Of a stretch of DNA of 64,000 nt, positions 14,584-29,600 are shown piece after piece. This DNA comes from Chaetorhynchus papuensis (taxonomy: Eukaryota > Chordata > Aves > Passeriformes > Rhipiduridae): assembly GCA_013396525.1 (NCBI GenBank), contig VWYX01001131.1:182538-246537 (forward strand), read 5' to 3'. The notes under the pieces are model-generated. The model was given only the letters and a program-made list of their open reading frames with translations, had not been told where the DNA came from and searched no databases. The position numbers were made by a program, and so were the translations under genes. Position 1 is the first letter of the stretch, and every line of letters begins with the position of its first letter.

Positions 14584-14602
14584 GGAGGAGGAGGAGGAGG
14601 AG
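14584..14602 (+). repeat. short GGA trinucleotide run
   Basis: About six GGA/GAG units occur in tandem in intronic sequence. Translated, they give artificial Arg- or Gly-rich tracts in the chance frames of this area. Confidence 0.8.
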
Positions 14603-17600
14603 AGCAACTTGCACCGGCTGGAATTATGATGCAAAGCAGAGAGGAATTTGCATGCTGAGACGACAGACAGCACCTCAGGTAACTGGAGAAAAAGAGCCAA
14701 GACATAAAGGTCCACATATGTCTCAGCCCACGTGCCATAATGGTCACTCGACTCACCGAAACCTGGGAAAAACCTGTCCCCCTGACCCTCTGGAAAGTGG
14801 ATGGGCACTGATCCAAGCGCAGTCCAGGCACTGGATTTCCACCACTTTACAAGCCACCAGCCCCAGGTCTGGGATGGGCTACCAGGAAAGCCCTGTTCAG
14901 TTTGCAGGAGGAGAGAAAAGGGGTGGGTATAGATGCAGACATTTAACCCATCCAGGGGACCAACACCACCCCCAGAAAAACTTCATTGGAGAGCTTTGCT
15001 CCAAAGTCCACCTTAGTTTTCAGTCACATTGCTCTTTCCACAGCTTCTTAATGGCTTCTCCTTTCCCCGCCTTGGATGAAAATATCTCAGTACAGCTATA
15101 ACAGAGAAGAGGATCTCTGAATGCCCTAGAGAAAGAGAGCAAGTAGAAAAGCTCAAGTTCTTGCACATATTTTTATAAAGCAAACCGTGCGTTTTCATAA
15201 AAAGCAGGACAGTGTAAACACCTGGGGTCTGTTTGGGGCTGTTTGGTTTGGCTGACGACCAGGAAAAAAAGGAACTAAAACTGGACATATAGAAAACATT
15301 CCAGGTTTTGGTTTTGTTTGGGTTTAATCGCAGCAGTAACAGCAATCAAGTCAAAAAGGCTGGCTTATGGTCAAACCCAAGGCTTCTTTTTGGTCCTTTT
15401 AGAAGGAAAAGAAATAGAAGATTGCGGTCAGTTCTGGGGCCAGTTGGGTGGAGAGAGCCTGTGTGCCAGCAGCTCCACCAAGGAGGTACGTTTATGGCCC
15501 AACTTCAGCAAGAACTGCAAGGGCAATGACAACACAAGCCACCAAGAGCCTGGCCATTTGGACTGTCTTCCACACCCACTGAACCAGAGATCCCGCTGGC
15601 TCCTGCAGTTGCTGCTCAGGAGGTTCATCGAGCCCAGAGGGATCACTGTGCTCCTCCAGGCTCTCCCCCAGCCACCACCAGCTGCTTATGCCAACTGAAA
15701 TGTCAGCATTTTGCAAAACCCATGTATTACAGTGTGGGAGCCCAGACAGCCTGGCTTCATCTCTCAGGCAAACGAAGAGTTTACAGTGACTTTTCACACA
15801 TCCTGGGTCACTGGTGTCGTGTTCTTTGGCATTGCTTTTGAGAGTGTGGACATTCATTCAGTTTTCTTCCTTTTAAGATGCTCAAGTGATGAACTTCTTT
15901 AGCTACTGGTCTCCCTAAATATCTTTGCAAACTTGTTTTGAGGTTCCTTTTTGCTCCCAAGTGAAATGCCAATATTTCAAAGTTACCAGAATAAAACCTC
16001 AGATTTTACCTTTTTTTTTTTTTTTTCAAAATGGTTTGGCAGCCAAACCAAAAGGATCAGTCCCAAGCAGGAACCAAGATGTGGATTCCATCATACTCCA
16101 AACCCAGAGTGTGTCACCTCCACAGCTTCCAGACACGCTTGCACAGAGCTCTGCCCTGACCCTCCCACCCTGGCAGGAGGGCTCCTGACGGCTCCTCTCG
16201 CTGGATCAGTGAATGGCAGGTTTCAGCAGGTCTTCAATGAGCCAGACAGGTCACAATAATCCTGCTAGCACCCTGCTGAAAATATGCAAAGTAAATATTG
16301 AGACCAAGCATGAGGAGAGAAGATGAGGCTGGCAGAAATGCAGCAAGAACACAAGAGGAAGAAAGAAAGCACAGCACCTTATAGCAGGAAAATAATAAAC
16401 TTGTTGACAAAAAAAACACGCAATGGGAAAAAAGTACAGGGCTCTAGAGAAAAAAAAAGCAGCAAGGAAGAAGGCTGGCCTGAATGCACATGGTCAGCAT
16501 GAGTATAATGATGCATATTTTCTTCTTGGCGCTAAAGAGATCCCAGAGGGCCCACAAAAGCCTTTTGCAAGTCAAAGGACCAAGCTCTTGACTTTTCCCA
16601 GGTGGAGCAGCTGCTGAGTCATTCCTTACCCATCAAGCTCTCATCTCACAAAAATCCAGGCTTCTGCTATTGCAGAGAGTATTAAAAGAAATTTTTAAAA
16701 ATTCCAGGGAATTTTGCTTTGGAGCCTTTTCAGTGTTTTCCCCACCCTGGCATCTTCAAACTAGACAACATGTAGCACCATCATCATTTCTGTAGTGCTC
16801 CTCTCCGAAGCAACTAGCAAGCTGCTCAGTCTAAGAAACTTACTCTCCCCTAAGGTACAGTCCTATTACTGAGTCTTCCAGGACCAAAGGATAAGCACAC
16901 CCAAGAACAACACACTCAACTGTACCTGCCTCAGTTTCCTTGACTTCCAGGTGGAGCTTTTACTGTGCAGCAGAGGCCAAACAGCCAGTCTGTGCCTGGG
17001 GGCTGCAGAGCCACAGTCGGGGAGGAATGAGATTAATTACATGAATAACAAAAAGCCGGATGCCAGCCACCAGCCCCCACCCCACACAGCTCAGCGGGAT
17101 GCAGAAGGGAAGCAAGCAGCTCAAAACCCAGAAGAGCTCCCAAATGAGGCCAGTCTTATCCTATTCCAGCTACAGACCTGCATCTTGGCCTTCACAAGGG
17201 CCAAGAAAAGCCCTGCACATTTTCTTTAGAAAGGAGCACAACAGTGAAAAGCCCCCAGTAGGAGAGTTTTCCTTTCAGTCTGACCTGGACTGTCCTGTGC
17301 ATCCGCCACGAGGGCACGGACACCGGGAGCCAGCTCGCCTGCTCAGGCAGGAGAAAAGGGAAGTTAATTTTTGCAGCCAAAAGAAAATAGGGAGTTCTTT
17401 TCAGATGGCAGGAATGTAACCGTGACATTTAGTCACTTGCTATTTCTGCTTCCCGGCTATGTCTCTCCACAGGAAAGCCCCTGGACAGAAGCACCCTCCA
17501 GGCAGCATTGCAACATACGTGTGCTCAAACTCTGGTGTCCAATCCCACTCCTGCAGTCCCCGAATCAGATCCCTGGGAAACAGGGGCGGTTTGGGGGAGA

Positions 17601-20600
17601 TTCAGTCTCGCTCACTCTGTGCCTTGGCTGCCTTAAACAGATGCATGTGTCTGTCTGGGAAAAGGACAAACCTGCAACCTTGGCCCAAGGCTGCTCAGGG
17701 TCTGACCCAGCTGGGAACAGCAGAGCTCCACTCTCTCCAGGACATGCCAGCCAGGACAGGATGGCAGCACCGCCCTGCATCAGCCTCTGTGCTGGGTTCA
17801 GAGCAGAGGGGAACCAACACCACCTCTCCAGCTCTGAAATGCAGCCATTGACCACTGTCACTGTGGGGAAATCACATTCGCTCCAGGTTGAGCTGCACTG
17901 ATGGGTGACCCTATCCGTTGGCTTTCAAGCATCCCCAGCCTAGCTCCACCATGGCAGCAGTGTCTGATCTGCGCTGTCCTAGTCCCTGCCAGGCTGTGGC
18001 TACGTGTCCTCCAGGCACCGTGCATGCTTCCACAGCTGGAGAAAGGAGAGCAGCCCAGCCAGGGTTCCTCCAGTCCAGGGCAGGCTGCACACCCTGCAAA
18101 AGCCCCAGGTACTGGTGTCAGGCAGCCAGCCCAGCTCAGCTCACGCTGACACCGCTCAGCCTGCGATTTCAGGGACTTCCAAAGCTCAGCCCAGTGTGCT
18201 GGCTGCTCACACAGACACCTTTGTCGCTGTCTGACTGCACTGACTGCAGTCTTGCATTGCAGGCTCTTTCTGCCACACAGCCTGAAGCTCCATCCATCCA
18301 CAGCTATTTCCTGGACAAAATTTTGGTAACTTCGCTCATCTGATGGGAGTCCACCGATTCAGCAGCAGAGCTGCAGAATCTTAATGCAGACTGTGCAAAG
18401 GTTGTCAAGGATGTGGTTTGTATGGCAGTGGGCAGCCCGCAGTGGGGCGTAAACATTCCCACAGGAGCATGCACACACTCAGCACTGAGCTTGATGTCAG
18501 TCTTAAACATGATGATCATGGAAGACAAGCAAGATGCATAGCTTAACTGCCAAAAATGCCATGTCATCACAGGATGCCATGGAGGGGATGTGCATTCAGT
18601 TGACTGTCCACACATAGACAGGGAAAAGCAAAAGAGAAGAACTGGAAAAAAATGCACAGTAAAACACAGACTCAGTTAAATATTTATGGGGGCCACTGCA
18701 TTTCAACTACAAGCAGTTTTTTAGGTCAGCTGAGACACTTTAGTTCTGCTAGGGCAGATCAGTTCCGGGGGACAGGATACTGCTGACAACGACAAGCCAG
18801 AGGAGGCTCAACCCTCCTAGCACACCCCGTAACTAAGGATAAAAACAGATCTGGGCAGGGCTGTGCCTCCACTGGGCACAGCCCGAGTGATGGGACCTCC
18901 CTTCTCGCCACAGCTGAAGCCTCAAGACACAGCACTCATGTACACAGACATCACTGTGTGTTTGTTTGCCTCTCCCAGCACTTGAAGCCCCACTGCTGGA
19001 AGTCAGGAGGGCAGCTCACCTAATAAAGAAGGTACCTCTGGGAGCGGCCAGCAGACCCAGCTGTGCTTTGGAAATCCCTGAAATTGTGGGCTGAGCAGTA
19101 TCAGCAGCATGATGGGCTTCCATAGTGCTGTTCCCACCTCACAAGGCTCACTCCATACTCTTTTCCTAAGTTCCAAATTTGTGCATTGCTGGCTATCACC
19201 TAAGGCAGGATTATGAATGTGACAGACATTTGGCCAGGTTCACCTACTGCCCTATCAGTTCTGCACTGCCCAAGCCCTTTCAGTGTGGTCTGAATTTGCA
19301 AAGGTCAGTATCAGCATGTGCAGGGCCAGCCTAATGGCCAGGAGTAAGGTAACATATCCTTGAAACCAACCTGATAAAAAGAATAAACAGAAAAATGGAG
19401 GAAAGCAGCAACTGAAATCCACAACAAAGATTACTAGAACAACAGAAGCTTTCCAACCATCTGAGATTAAAGAATCTATGTCTGCATTTGCATTTTTTTA
19501 CTCTGTACAGGGCACATTTCGTTAATGCTGGAAATGCTGCGTTTCAGTCCTTGTTAGCTCATTTGGCCAACGTCCAGGATGAGGGTCACAATTCTCACAG
19601 AGGCTGAGCAACACTCTGTGCTGTGGGACCTGCAGGAACTTTATCACCTCACTGGTCAGCTTTCTCATGTCGAACTCACTTCAACCAAAAAAAAAAAAAA
19701 AAACATGTCAAGCCTGGGTCACAAAGGTGGGGCTGAGCAGAAAGGAGGGGTCAGACTCAAATGAGAACCCCTGTCCAACCACAAGTATCTGAAGCAATGT
19801 TCATAAAGCAAACACTGGAATGACCAGCCAGCAGTACACCTGCCCTTACCAGCAGGGCAAATCTCAAGACAACATCAGCACTTCTAAAAAGGGATTAAAA
19901 TAAAAGCACACTGAGTCCACGGACAACATTTGTTTAAAAGCCATGGGAGAGGTGGTAAGTTTCTGCATGCTGACCCCTCACAAACATAAGCAAGAGAACA
20001 TTACCAGCTCTGGGCTCCCAAAATATTTACTCAGTCTAACATTACTCTGACTATATTCAATCAAACATTTCCCAAGTCCCATGCTACCATAACTCAAGTG
20101 CAGAGCACCCTTTCCCAGGGGTATTTCCAAGCACTTCACTACCATAAAAGCAAACAGTGTCCTTGCAAGGTGGGAAACCCATTCTAATGGGGAGAGGAGG
20201 CTGAAGGTGTGCAGTCTTCACTGTGCAACATCCAAGGGTCAGATCTGAACACTGCATCAAACTGAAACTGTGGGAGTAATTACAGAGCCTAGATGGACAA
20301 CCAAAGTTGAGCAGGGAATAAGAGGCTGAGAGAAGACTGCCTTGTGGAGCAGGGTGTTTAAGTGGCTGTAATTGATCTAAAACTCGGGTTTAGATCTCAT
20401 CTGGCCAAAAGTCACAGCTTGGGAAGCACGTCTGGTGGAGGATGTCAGTATACTCTGTGTGCTTCCTCCCAAAGGCTTGGAATACCAGTTCTTATTTTTA
20501 GTACTATTTCCATTTCTTCATGTAATGAGTTCAGTGTTTCAGGCAGCCCTGGAGGAGCAGGAAGGACAAGTCCTGTAATAAAACTAATTAATTCATGTGG

Positions 20601-23600
20601 AATTTCTAGCCATTATTGTGAAAGTGGACAAATTCCTCACTTCTGGAAAGCTGCCCAAGTGGCCATTAATCTGGCTGTGGTCACAAGCAGGATTCCTGTG
20701 GCCTCCTGCAACACCCAACCGGCCCCCGGGACAGAGCCTGCAGAAACCAAAGTGGATGTTGTTATTTCCTCACACCGACTCCCACAGCCCAAGTTTTACT
20801 AGACTAGATAGTTGCTTCAGAGGGCTCCATGCCAAATTCCTCCCAGTGCCCACAGACCAACCATGCCTCGGTTATGTGCAGAGAGGTCTAGACCTTCCTC
20901 GACCTCCAAAGCCAGCCCAAAACAGGCGTTTTGGCTTCATTCAAAGCTCTGTAGACCAATTGCTTTCCACCTGTCCTGCTCGCAGCAACAGGTGCCCTGA
21001 AAGGAACAGGGTACCAAGTCTGTCCTGAAGACATCAGAAGCTGTATTCCCACCACCCAGCTGGGTGTGTGAGGAAGCTGAGCTTTACAGGTCCCATCTGC
21101 AGGCAGTGGGAAGCCGGGCCCCTCCGCAGAGAAATTCCAGGCAAGAATCTAATCAACCAAAATCCCTCAATAATGCACAAGAATTAATGGAATCTGAAAG
21201 CTCAGGGTGACAGGGTCTGTGGGTCTGGCAAGGAAAAAAAGGAGAGAACACACTGATTTTAGTTACTAAAATCAACAACAACAAAATGACTCAGACTTCC
21301 CACAGGGAGCTGACCTGTAAGAAGGCAACATTTTTCCATAGTCTCACTTTTCTCTCCCAGTTCCAGAGGGCTCTTTAAATTCAGTGATGGATTGGTGGGT
21401 CAGCCTCTAGATACCACCTGTACTGCTGACCCAGCATCCTGTCCCAGGAATGGCAATATTCCCTAAACACTACTAGAAATCCAGATCTTCTGCTCCAAAT
21501 GATCTCTGTAATGAATTGTCAGAACCTGGATTTCAGCCTAAACAAAATCCTGCCCAAACCACCCCTGCTCAAGTTGTGGAAGCAGCCCTGTTCACTACAG
21601 CCAAAGGAAGAGGCACCCTACTACGGCCAGCCTTTGCTCCAGGCCTGCTCTTCCCAGTTTCCATCTTGGCAGATTATTTACTTGATCATTCACACCAGAG
21701 TCAGATCAAGATGCTGCCACTCTATTTATGAAGTTTGGATGGTGTTCAGACAGAAAGAAAGGGCCCTCTACACATAACAGACCATTTCAAAATCATGGCC
21801 CTTAGTTAGTAGTGGGTACTGTGCTAGAAGAATGGCTGTTGGAGCCCAGCAGAGAGAGAAGGTTGCAGAAAAGGAATATTGTCTTTGACCAGCTGGACTA
21901 AGAGATGCCTTTTCAGAGCCTGGGATGGAGCCTGGAACAGTTCCTCCACCTTCAGAAAGCAGAGTTAAGACTCGTTACAGTGTCATCACTCAGCATTTTC
22001 CTCCTGAACCCTAGTTCAGCTGCAAAGCTGGAAGTGCAAAGCAGCTACTGAGGGAAGGGTGGATTGCAGTACTCCTGAGAGGTGTCCCCAAGTAGCAAGA
22101 TATAATTCACCAACACAACTGGAATTTGTCTTTAGCACAGGCACTGCAGAGTAAGCAAGGAAGACGAGAAGGAACTAAAAACAGCCATGTAAAGTCCCAG
22201 GGCTGTTGGGTCAGCTCCACCGCAAACACAAACACCATGGTGGCTCCAACCTTCACACCAAACCCTCCCAGCAGCCAGGTCCCAGAGGACACAAACCAGG
22301 CACCCTGGGGAGTCTCCAAGCCAGCTGTCCTGGATTACCCACAGCCTTGGTAGCTACAGTCGCAGTCGGGGCTACGAGGAAGAGCCCCAGCACCATCTCT
22401 GGGCTCCAACAGTGGGAGGATGGAGCCTCATGCCAGCCACCCATCCTGCTTCTCCTCTTCATGCCACTCCTCCTGGCTAAACCTGCATTTTCCTCCCTAT
22501 TTCTGCTTGTTTTTGAAGAGCCAAAGGGAGGTGACCCTCTGGATGCAATGGGAGAGGAGCATTCCTCCTGGCTCAGCCCGCAGCCGAATGGCATGCTGAC
22601 CACTGCAGACAAAACCTCCTGGGCTCAAACAGAAAATTACCCCCTGCAACTTTCCACATACAAAAAAATGTCAGATTCTGTCCAGTTTCGCTGGAACAAA
22701 ATGCAGGAATTCTTAAATACAGGGCACTCCCTACACTACAAGAGCCTGGTTTCACTAAGGACACATACCTAATCTTTGGAGGTACCAAAAAGATCTTAAA
22801 GGACACCCAAAACCACAAAAACACCTTCAACAACTCACCAGTCACCTCAGACTGAGCAGCAAGTACTCTTGAAGACATGGACGTCAGATGCTCACCCTTT
22901 TCTAGTTAGAAAACAGCAAGGAGAAAACAAGGGAAGGCTTCAATCTCCTCACCAAGCCAAGAGAAATTCATCAGCTTGGACTAAGTCTTCTACAACTAGC
23001 CAAGAGAGCTGAGAACAGATTTCTGGCTGAAGTCTGAACAGCAACATCATACCACGAAATCCTGCTGTAGTCTGGAGCAAAAATACTGGGCAAAGCTTTA
23101 TGAATTTTCATGATATTACAGGATTACAGGACTCTCCCACACACGTTGTCATGCAAGTGAGGGCCGTGCACTGTGTGTCAATGTTGCAGACATCCTGCAT
23201 CACCCGGCTACAAGGACAAGCTGCAAGGAGGCACAAAAACACCTCTCTAAAATTGCCTCCAGCCAGTAAGGTGCTGAAAATATTATTAATTTCAAGGGCA
23301 GAGCATTAGAAATACCCTCATCCCACCTGAGCTGGTTTATCTGCAGAAAGCTGTAAGAAAAATCAGGGATTTCAACACAGTCCAATTCCCAGCAGTGCTT
23401 TGTGTCACTCTCAATTACAGTCCAGAATGAAATACCAAGAAATCGTTCCTTGCAGCCGGCAGAATTAATGGGATCTTTGACTACAGAGAGCACCAGGCAG
23501 TGAACTTGTTCCCTTACCAGCCAAGAGGCACAGTGCAGCTTTCTTCAGAATAAAAGCTGCAATGTCAGAGGATAGTTCAAGGCTTATAAAAGTGACCTGA

Positions 23601-26600
23601 TGTCTCCCAGTATTTCAGTCCATAAGAAAGGCAGGTGATTACTGATCCTTTCCTTCCTTTCTTAAACAATTTATTTCTACGCTAAGCTGATGCAGCAAGA
23701 GACTTCATCTTCCCACTGGTATCTCACTAAATGACATGTCTGGCAAAACACTGAGCAGAAATCAATCAATAACGCAATTACAAAGCCATCAAATGCTGGG
23801 CTGCAGCAAAGCTCCGACAGCTGAGCACTAACCCTCTTCTCCTCAGCCTTTGCCTAGGATAGCCACCATATTACGTGTTCTTGTAATTAGATGTCAACTC
23901 AACATTTAATGAGGTCACACTTGGCCAGTTTGTGAATGAAAAACACCTTCCAGCTTCCTGGCAGTGACTGCTGAAAGTAGGCAGAGATGTTTCAGTCAGA
24001 CTTGGTCTGCTGAAGGTAGTTTGTCTTTGTGGAAATAATAAGACTAGATTTGAAATCTGATAAATTGGCAGAAAACTCATCCTTCCAGGAAAGTGAAGAT
24101 TTGGTTGGGTAAACGCCTTGTCATGGTTCTGGGGGTCCAGAAAAAGACCAAGACATATATGACAGAGCGTGAGAATGTGCATGAAGAAGAAAGTGGCACA
24201 CGGCTGCCACGACATCAGCTCAGCAGAATTATCTGCACAATATGTTAGGACCACCAGCAAGGATTTTTCTTCCTCTCACAAGTCCACGGGAGGACCACGC
24301 ACCATGGTCAAGCCTCCCAATCCCCCAGCACACTCAGCACCCGCCGAGGCACCACGTTGTTGCATTGGTGCACACACGTACTACAGCCCCCTCCCCGGGG
24401 AAGGCACGGGGCACTAATGGAGGCCTCAGGACACACCTGCCCCTTTTGGCAGATGCAAACAGTCAGAGAGCACACGTTGGAAAGCCAAGCACAATGTGTT
24501 CAGGACATGCTGCTAAACAACACCGTCACAGGGGCACTGATTCCAGCAGCACCTTCCCAAGGGAGAGCCGGGGTGAAGATGGGTGGAAGCGACAGTGGAA
24601 GTGTAAGCAACAGCAATGGATTTGCATCTCTCTAGCACAGAAAGGGTCTGCTAAGCACAGTTATCACAGTTACATGTATCACCCCAACTCAAGGGAAGAA
24701 AACAGGAATTCTTACCTGAAAACTCAGTACACCATCAAGCTCAGCCTTCCTTCTGTAACAGAAATGCTTTATAAAGCATCTTTACATTCTACCTTGGCCT
24801 TCCTCTTATTCTGTCTGCTCAGAGCAAAAGATCCTTCCTGAAGGAGTCCCAGCAGGAAAGGCAGATGTTACCATGCTCAGAAAGCTAGAATTGTCTAATC
24901 CAAATTGAAATGCAAATAATCCACCAGGCAAACTACTGTTTCTCCTAGCTCCTTAGCTCAGAACACGTGACCAGGAAAAGCAGGTACAGGAATGCTGCTG
25001 GTTGCTGGGATGAAACCCTGCCTTCACAAATCCAGTTGTGTTTGTGGGTAACAGCAACAGCTGCCCATCGGGCAGATAAATTAGACCCAGATGATACTGC
25101 AGCCAGGTCTAGTACAGAGCCATACACAAAGACACCTCTCACATTCCAGTTTTCACTGTTTTGCCTCCTGAATTGTTTATCTCAGCTCAATTCCTGGATG
25201 TGGATAAAACAAACGACATGGACTTTCTCACAGACGGGGCTTCTTGCTGTTCCCTTGACAAATACCACACTCGGTGAGTATAAGCCTGAAATCCAGAGGA
25301 AAGGAAACAACTGCAAAGGGCAAGAAGGAAACAGATCATTTGCCAAGGGACAGCATGAAAACACATTTCTGCTTTGGGTCAGAGCCTTGAAATCTTCCCA
25401 GGCTTCCCTCTCCCTCCAAACCACCATTTTAACACCACATCACTCCCACTATGGCAAACTCCGGTGGGACTGTGGCAGGGGATAGCATTATTTTCAAGAA
25501 ACTGCTTCACAAAGGTGTTATTTATTGTCTTAATACTTAGAAGATGACCAGGTTAGCTCTTCAGACACAGCTGCTGCGGAGGAGCGGGAAGACCTGGTCC
25601 ACTGCCTGGCAAAGCCTCAGAGGCGATGAGGACAGATGAGCTGTGTGGTTTCCTCATTCACCTATCATCCCCTACAGCTGTTACTAATTGCATTTCACTT
25701 TTAATAATTTCTTCCAAGGCAAGGAGCTGTGTAGACGTTCGGCTTATCCTGGGCAGAGCTGCTCTAGTGGCTATGGACAGATTAACACACTCTTGTGGAT
25801 TTGGTTCTCGCAGTTGGCTTCCCTGGGCGTGTGGCAATGCCCAAGCCTGCATAAGCCAGGCTGAACGCCTGCTTGCTGCACTCCTAACTAACCTCCCTCT
25901 TGCTCATGTGCTTCCAGCACAGGATGAGGGGGACACTCACAGCCTGGCTCTCCTCTACTCCTCACCCACGTTTTAGCAACACAGTACTTTCAGGACATCC
26001 ACTGCTGCGCTGGATCCGCCAGCTTGACTGACAGGGTCAGAAGTTGTGGGGGCAGAAGGACAGACACACAGAGGCACATGCAGATCATGACGGATGCTTC
26101 ATTTCCTTATAAAAGCAGGAGAAAAGCAGAAGTCTTCCTGGCAATTCAGTAGACATGAAAAATGCATTCATAGCATTACTGGCATGGTTTTCAAGTTGCT
26201 GTTAAAATTCCAGTTACATTATGCTACCTCCAGCTTCAGAGTCTTCTGTGTTTTGGAGTAATACATTAAACTCTCTTTTAGCAGCTGCCTGCCAAGGGGA
26301 AATGAAGGTTTTGACATCTGACCTGTAAGGAAGGATGTGTGGCATTTGGAGCTACCCAAATAAGGATTTTAGCTGGATGCTAAAACAAGCTGTGTTTTTA
26401 ACAGTTAACTATTTTGACGCTGTTTTTGTATCATGGGAGTTCAAAGCAGAGACCCTGGTCAGGTGAATAAGGCCACCCCATCCCTCCAAGTTTAAGCTTG
26501 CTTGGAGCCACATTCTTTGCACAGCTATCTTTCCCTTTGGAAAGGTTACTTTGCACTGGCATGGACTAAAAAACCCCACATTTGTTTTAACAAATAAGTG

Positions 26601-29600
26601 AGATCCAAAGCAGGACTCATTAGCTAGCAGTGGGTTCTGAGACATATCCCACTGAATTTGTACAAGTATCCCAACAACAAAATAATACTACAAACACAAC
26701 TGAACTGCACTGGCAAAGGGAAAAAAAAATCTCTTAACTGGTCAGCTTTGAACAGTGGCTCAAGAACCATTTTTTTTCATTGTGCAACAAGCTTTATTCC
26801 TAGGATCTTGTCTCCATTAGGAGAAAATATGTTCTTCAGCTATTCTCATATCTTGGGCAAAACAATCTAGGGCATTTGCTGACTTCATTGAGATCTGCCC
26901 TGCTCCACCTCTTAGCATAAGTTCCACCGGGGAGCAGCACTTGGCATCCTGCTGGGCACCCTGCTGCACCTTGAGCCAGTTCAGGTCATCGATCTGACAA
27001 TTGTTTTCTGGGGCTGGCTTGCTGCAGGACTGTATCTCCTGAACCAGCCTACTCTGACATAGGTGAGAGCTGAACCCAGCAGAAGGAAGGGGAAAGGACA
27101 TGGGAGCTGAGAGCTGGACAACACCACACAAGCCCCTGATTCCAGTTCATCATGGCTAAAACAGAAGGCAGGATCCCCACCCTCTGGCTGACACTGGAGG
27201 GGTTGAAAGACCCCAGTGGTACCTAAAATGCCTCTCAAATCACACTGTGTCTACAAGACCCATATGGCCACCTTAAGCCTGTTTGAATAGAAGGTGGCTG
27301 TAGGGACTGGGACATTTTCTGCCACGACACAGACTAACACAATGAAAAGACAGTCCTCACTCTGCCCCCTGTGTCCTGGAGGACCTTGGGCACATCATTT
27401 ACTCCATCTGCAAAATAGCGTGATGGTCTTGCTGAGGTGCTGAGAGAATAAATACACTCAAGAGCAGCATGAGCTCTGTGAGCTCTGAGTGCACAGTAAC
27501 AACCCTGTCCCCAGGTCAGGCGGTTCCAGTCAGAAGTACGGACTTTTGTTACACCATGACCTGAAACAAACTGCAAAGGAATGTGGTCCAGAGGCACCAA
27601 GACTACCTAAAAGGCCCTGATCCCTGGAGATGCTGAGTCTCCACCTCGCTCCCACCACTGGTGGGAGTTGATGCACTCGCCTCCCCAGGGGGGGCAGAAG
27701 TTCTCAGACTGATTTCCACAGACTGCTGCTATTTTGTTCCAACATTTCCAACATCTCCAAAATACCCAAAGCTTCTTGTGCAATGCGCAACATCCCCTGC
27801 TTCTTAGCCACATGGTGGTTTATGTTACTTTCCGCCTACAACCATTTCAGGATTGGCTTTACAGACCTTAGTGGAAGACTAAACAATGCTGGAGCCATAG
27901 CAGGAGAATTTGCAGAATTTTATTCCTTGTTTCATTTGGGCAATCCTTCTGCCTCTCATCAGGGACAAAAAAACTTGCCAACCTCTTAATTTAGGAATAG
28001 CACGAGCTCTGCATTCCAGTCCTGAATCAGCCAAAGGAGCCTTTTCAAGCTGGAAAGGGGAAAAAGGGTAAATACCTTTAAGCACATTTAAAAAGAAAAA
28101 AAAGCACCACAAAACCAACCACACCAAAAAACCCTCAACACCTGCTTTTTGCAGGCAAAAACTTGCTCTTGGGGCACTCTTGAAACTGGCTTAACATCAG
28201 CATTTGAAAGCAAATTCCAGTCCCTGCTCTTTTGGGTGCCAGAGTGCTTTTCTCTGTCACTGCTTAAAACGAAAAGCAAACTCAGCTCCCTCATCTATGT
28301 TTAGCAAGCACAGTGCAGATGGGATCAAAGATGAGAGTCTGAAGAGTATCAAGTGAAGCTGGCAGATTCAGGTTTTGTTTTTGTTGTGGGTTTGGTTGTT
28401 TTGGTTTGGTTGGGATTTTTTTTCCTAATGGCTACAGCAACCTGTTAAAAGTTTTGTACTCTGAAGAGCACAAACCCTTTTCTGGATGTCCAAGCTCCTC
28501 TGCCAAGACATGCTCAACTGTGAATATTCCAGCTGCATGTTTCACATCACGCTGGTTAAGGATCTGCCAGTATTTTTATTATTCACCCCCTATGGATATT
28601 ACAGAGCACCACATACATTATAGGGCTCTTAAACTGTGCTATTCATATCTGTGTGCATTACACACAGAGATACAATCAAATAAATCACACCCATTGTAAA
28701 GGACTAAAGATAATAAAATCAAGCAAAACACTGAGTGAAGTTAACGTAAAATTCTGAATTAAAGTGCATAAAAGAAAAAAAGAAGCACTAACTCAGATCA
28801 CCTCTCACTCCATCACTGCAACGCCCTCCACCCACTCCAGTTTTTTGTAAAAGCATAAGCCTGGAAGTCAGCTCCAAATTCCTTAAATCTAAATGCCCTT
28901 GGCTTCTTCTGGAGAGTCTTAAAATTCATTCCCTTGACACTCATGTTCTGTAGTCAAGGAAGATTTCGCATCAACATGTTCTCCAGAGTCCAGGCTCTCC
29001 CCAGCCCTTCACTGCTGGACAAAGGTGCAGGGACAGGAGAGGGACAGGAGTGGAGACAACAGCAGCTGCAGCCTAGCTGTGCAAAGCAGCAGCTTGAAAC
29101 GTGCAAAGTTCTCCGTGCTGCTGTTTATTTCTTTACTCCTCTTTCTCAGTCTCTCCTCCTCGAGCAGAGCAGTGTGCACAGGTACCTAGCTGCATTCCCA
29201 TCCTCATAGAGAGGGAAGCCAAGAGGTACAGCCCGGTTCAGAGCACTTTTAGATAAAGCCTCAAGAGGGAAGGGAGGGAATTCAAAGTCGTGTTGCTGAA
29301 CTAGTTATGCAAACAGGGTCAGAGCCCCAGTCAGAGCCAGGGGAGCATAACCAGCAAGGCAGCAGGAGTCAAGGAGGGATGATTACAAAGGAGTAAGTGT
29401 TGGTTTCTATTTCCAGAGCTGATTTGTCAATTCCCAACATCCCACGGAGAAGGATAGAGCTGGCAGTTGATCGCAGGGGAGAGGAGGCATTAATAAAACC
29501 CAGCACTGCTGCATCGGCAACCCCAAGAGCGCTGCCTCCCACGGCAATCACAGCAACAGGTCAGGAGCCTGTTAGCATCCCTGTCCCCGGGGCTGTGCCC

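Noticed and set aside
14217..15101. 294-codon open frame on the plus strand
   Set aside because: It crosses a poly-C run and a GGA run, has low-complexity composition and no recognisable domain, and sits inside the IGFBP2 intron with no splice or promoter evidence.
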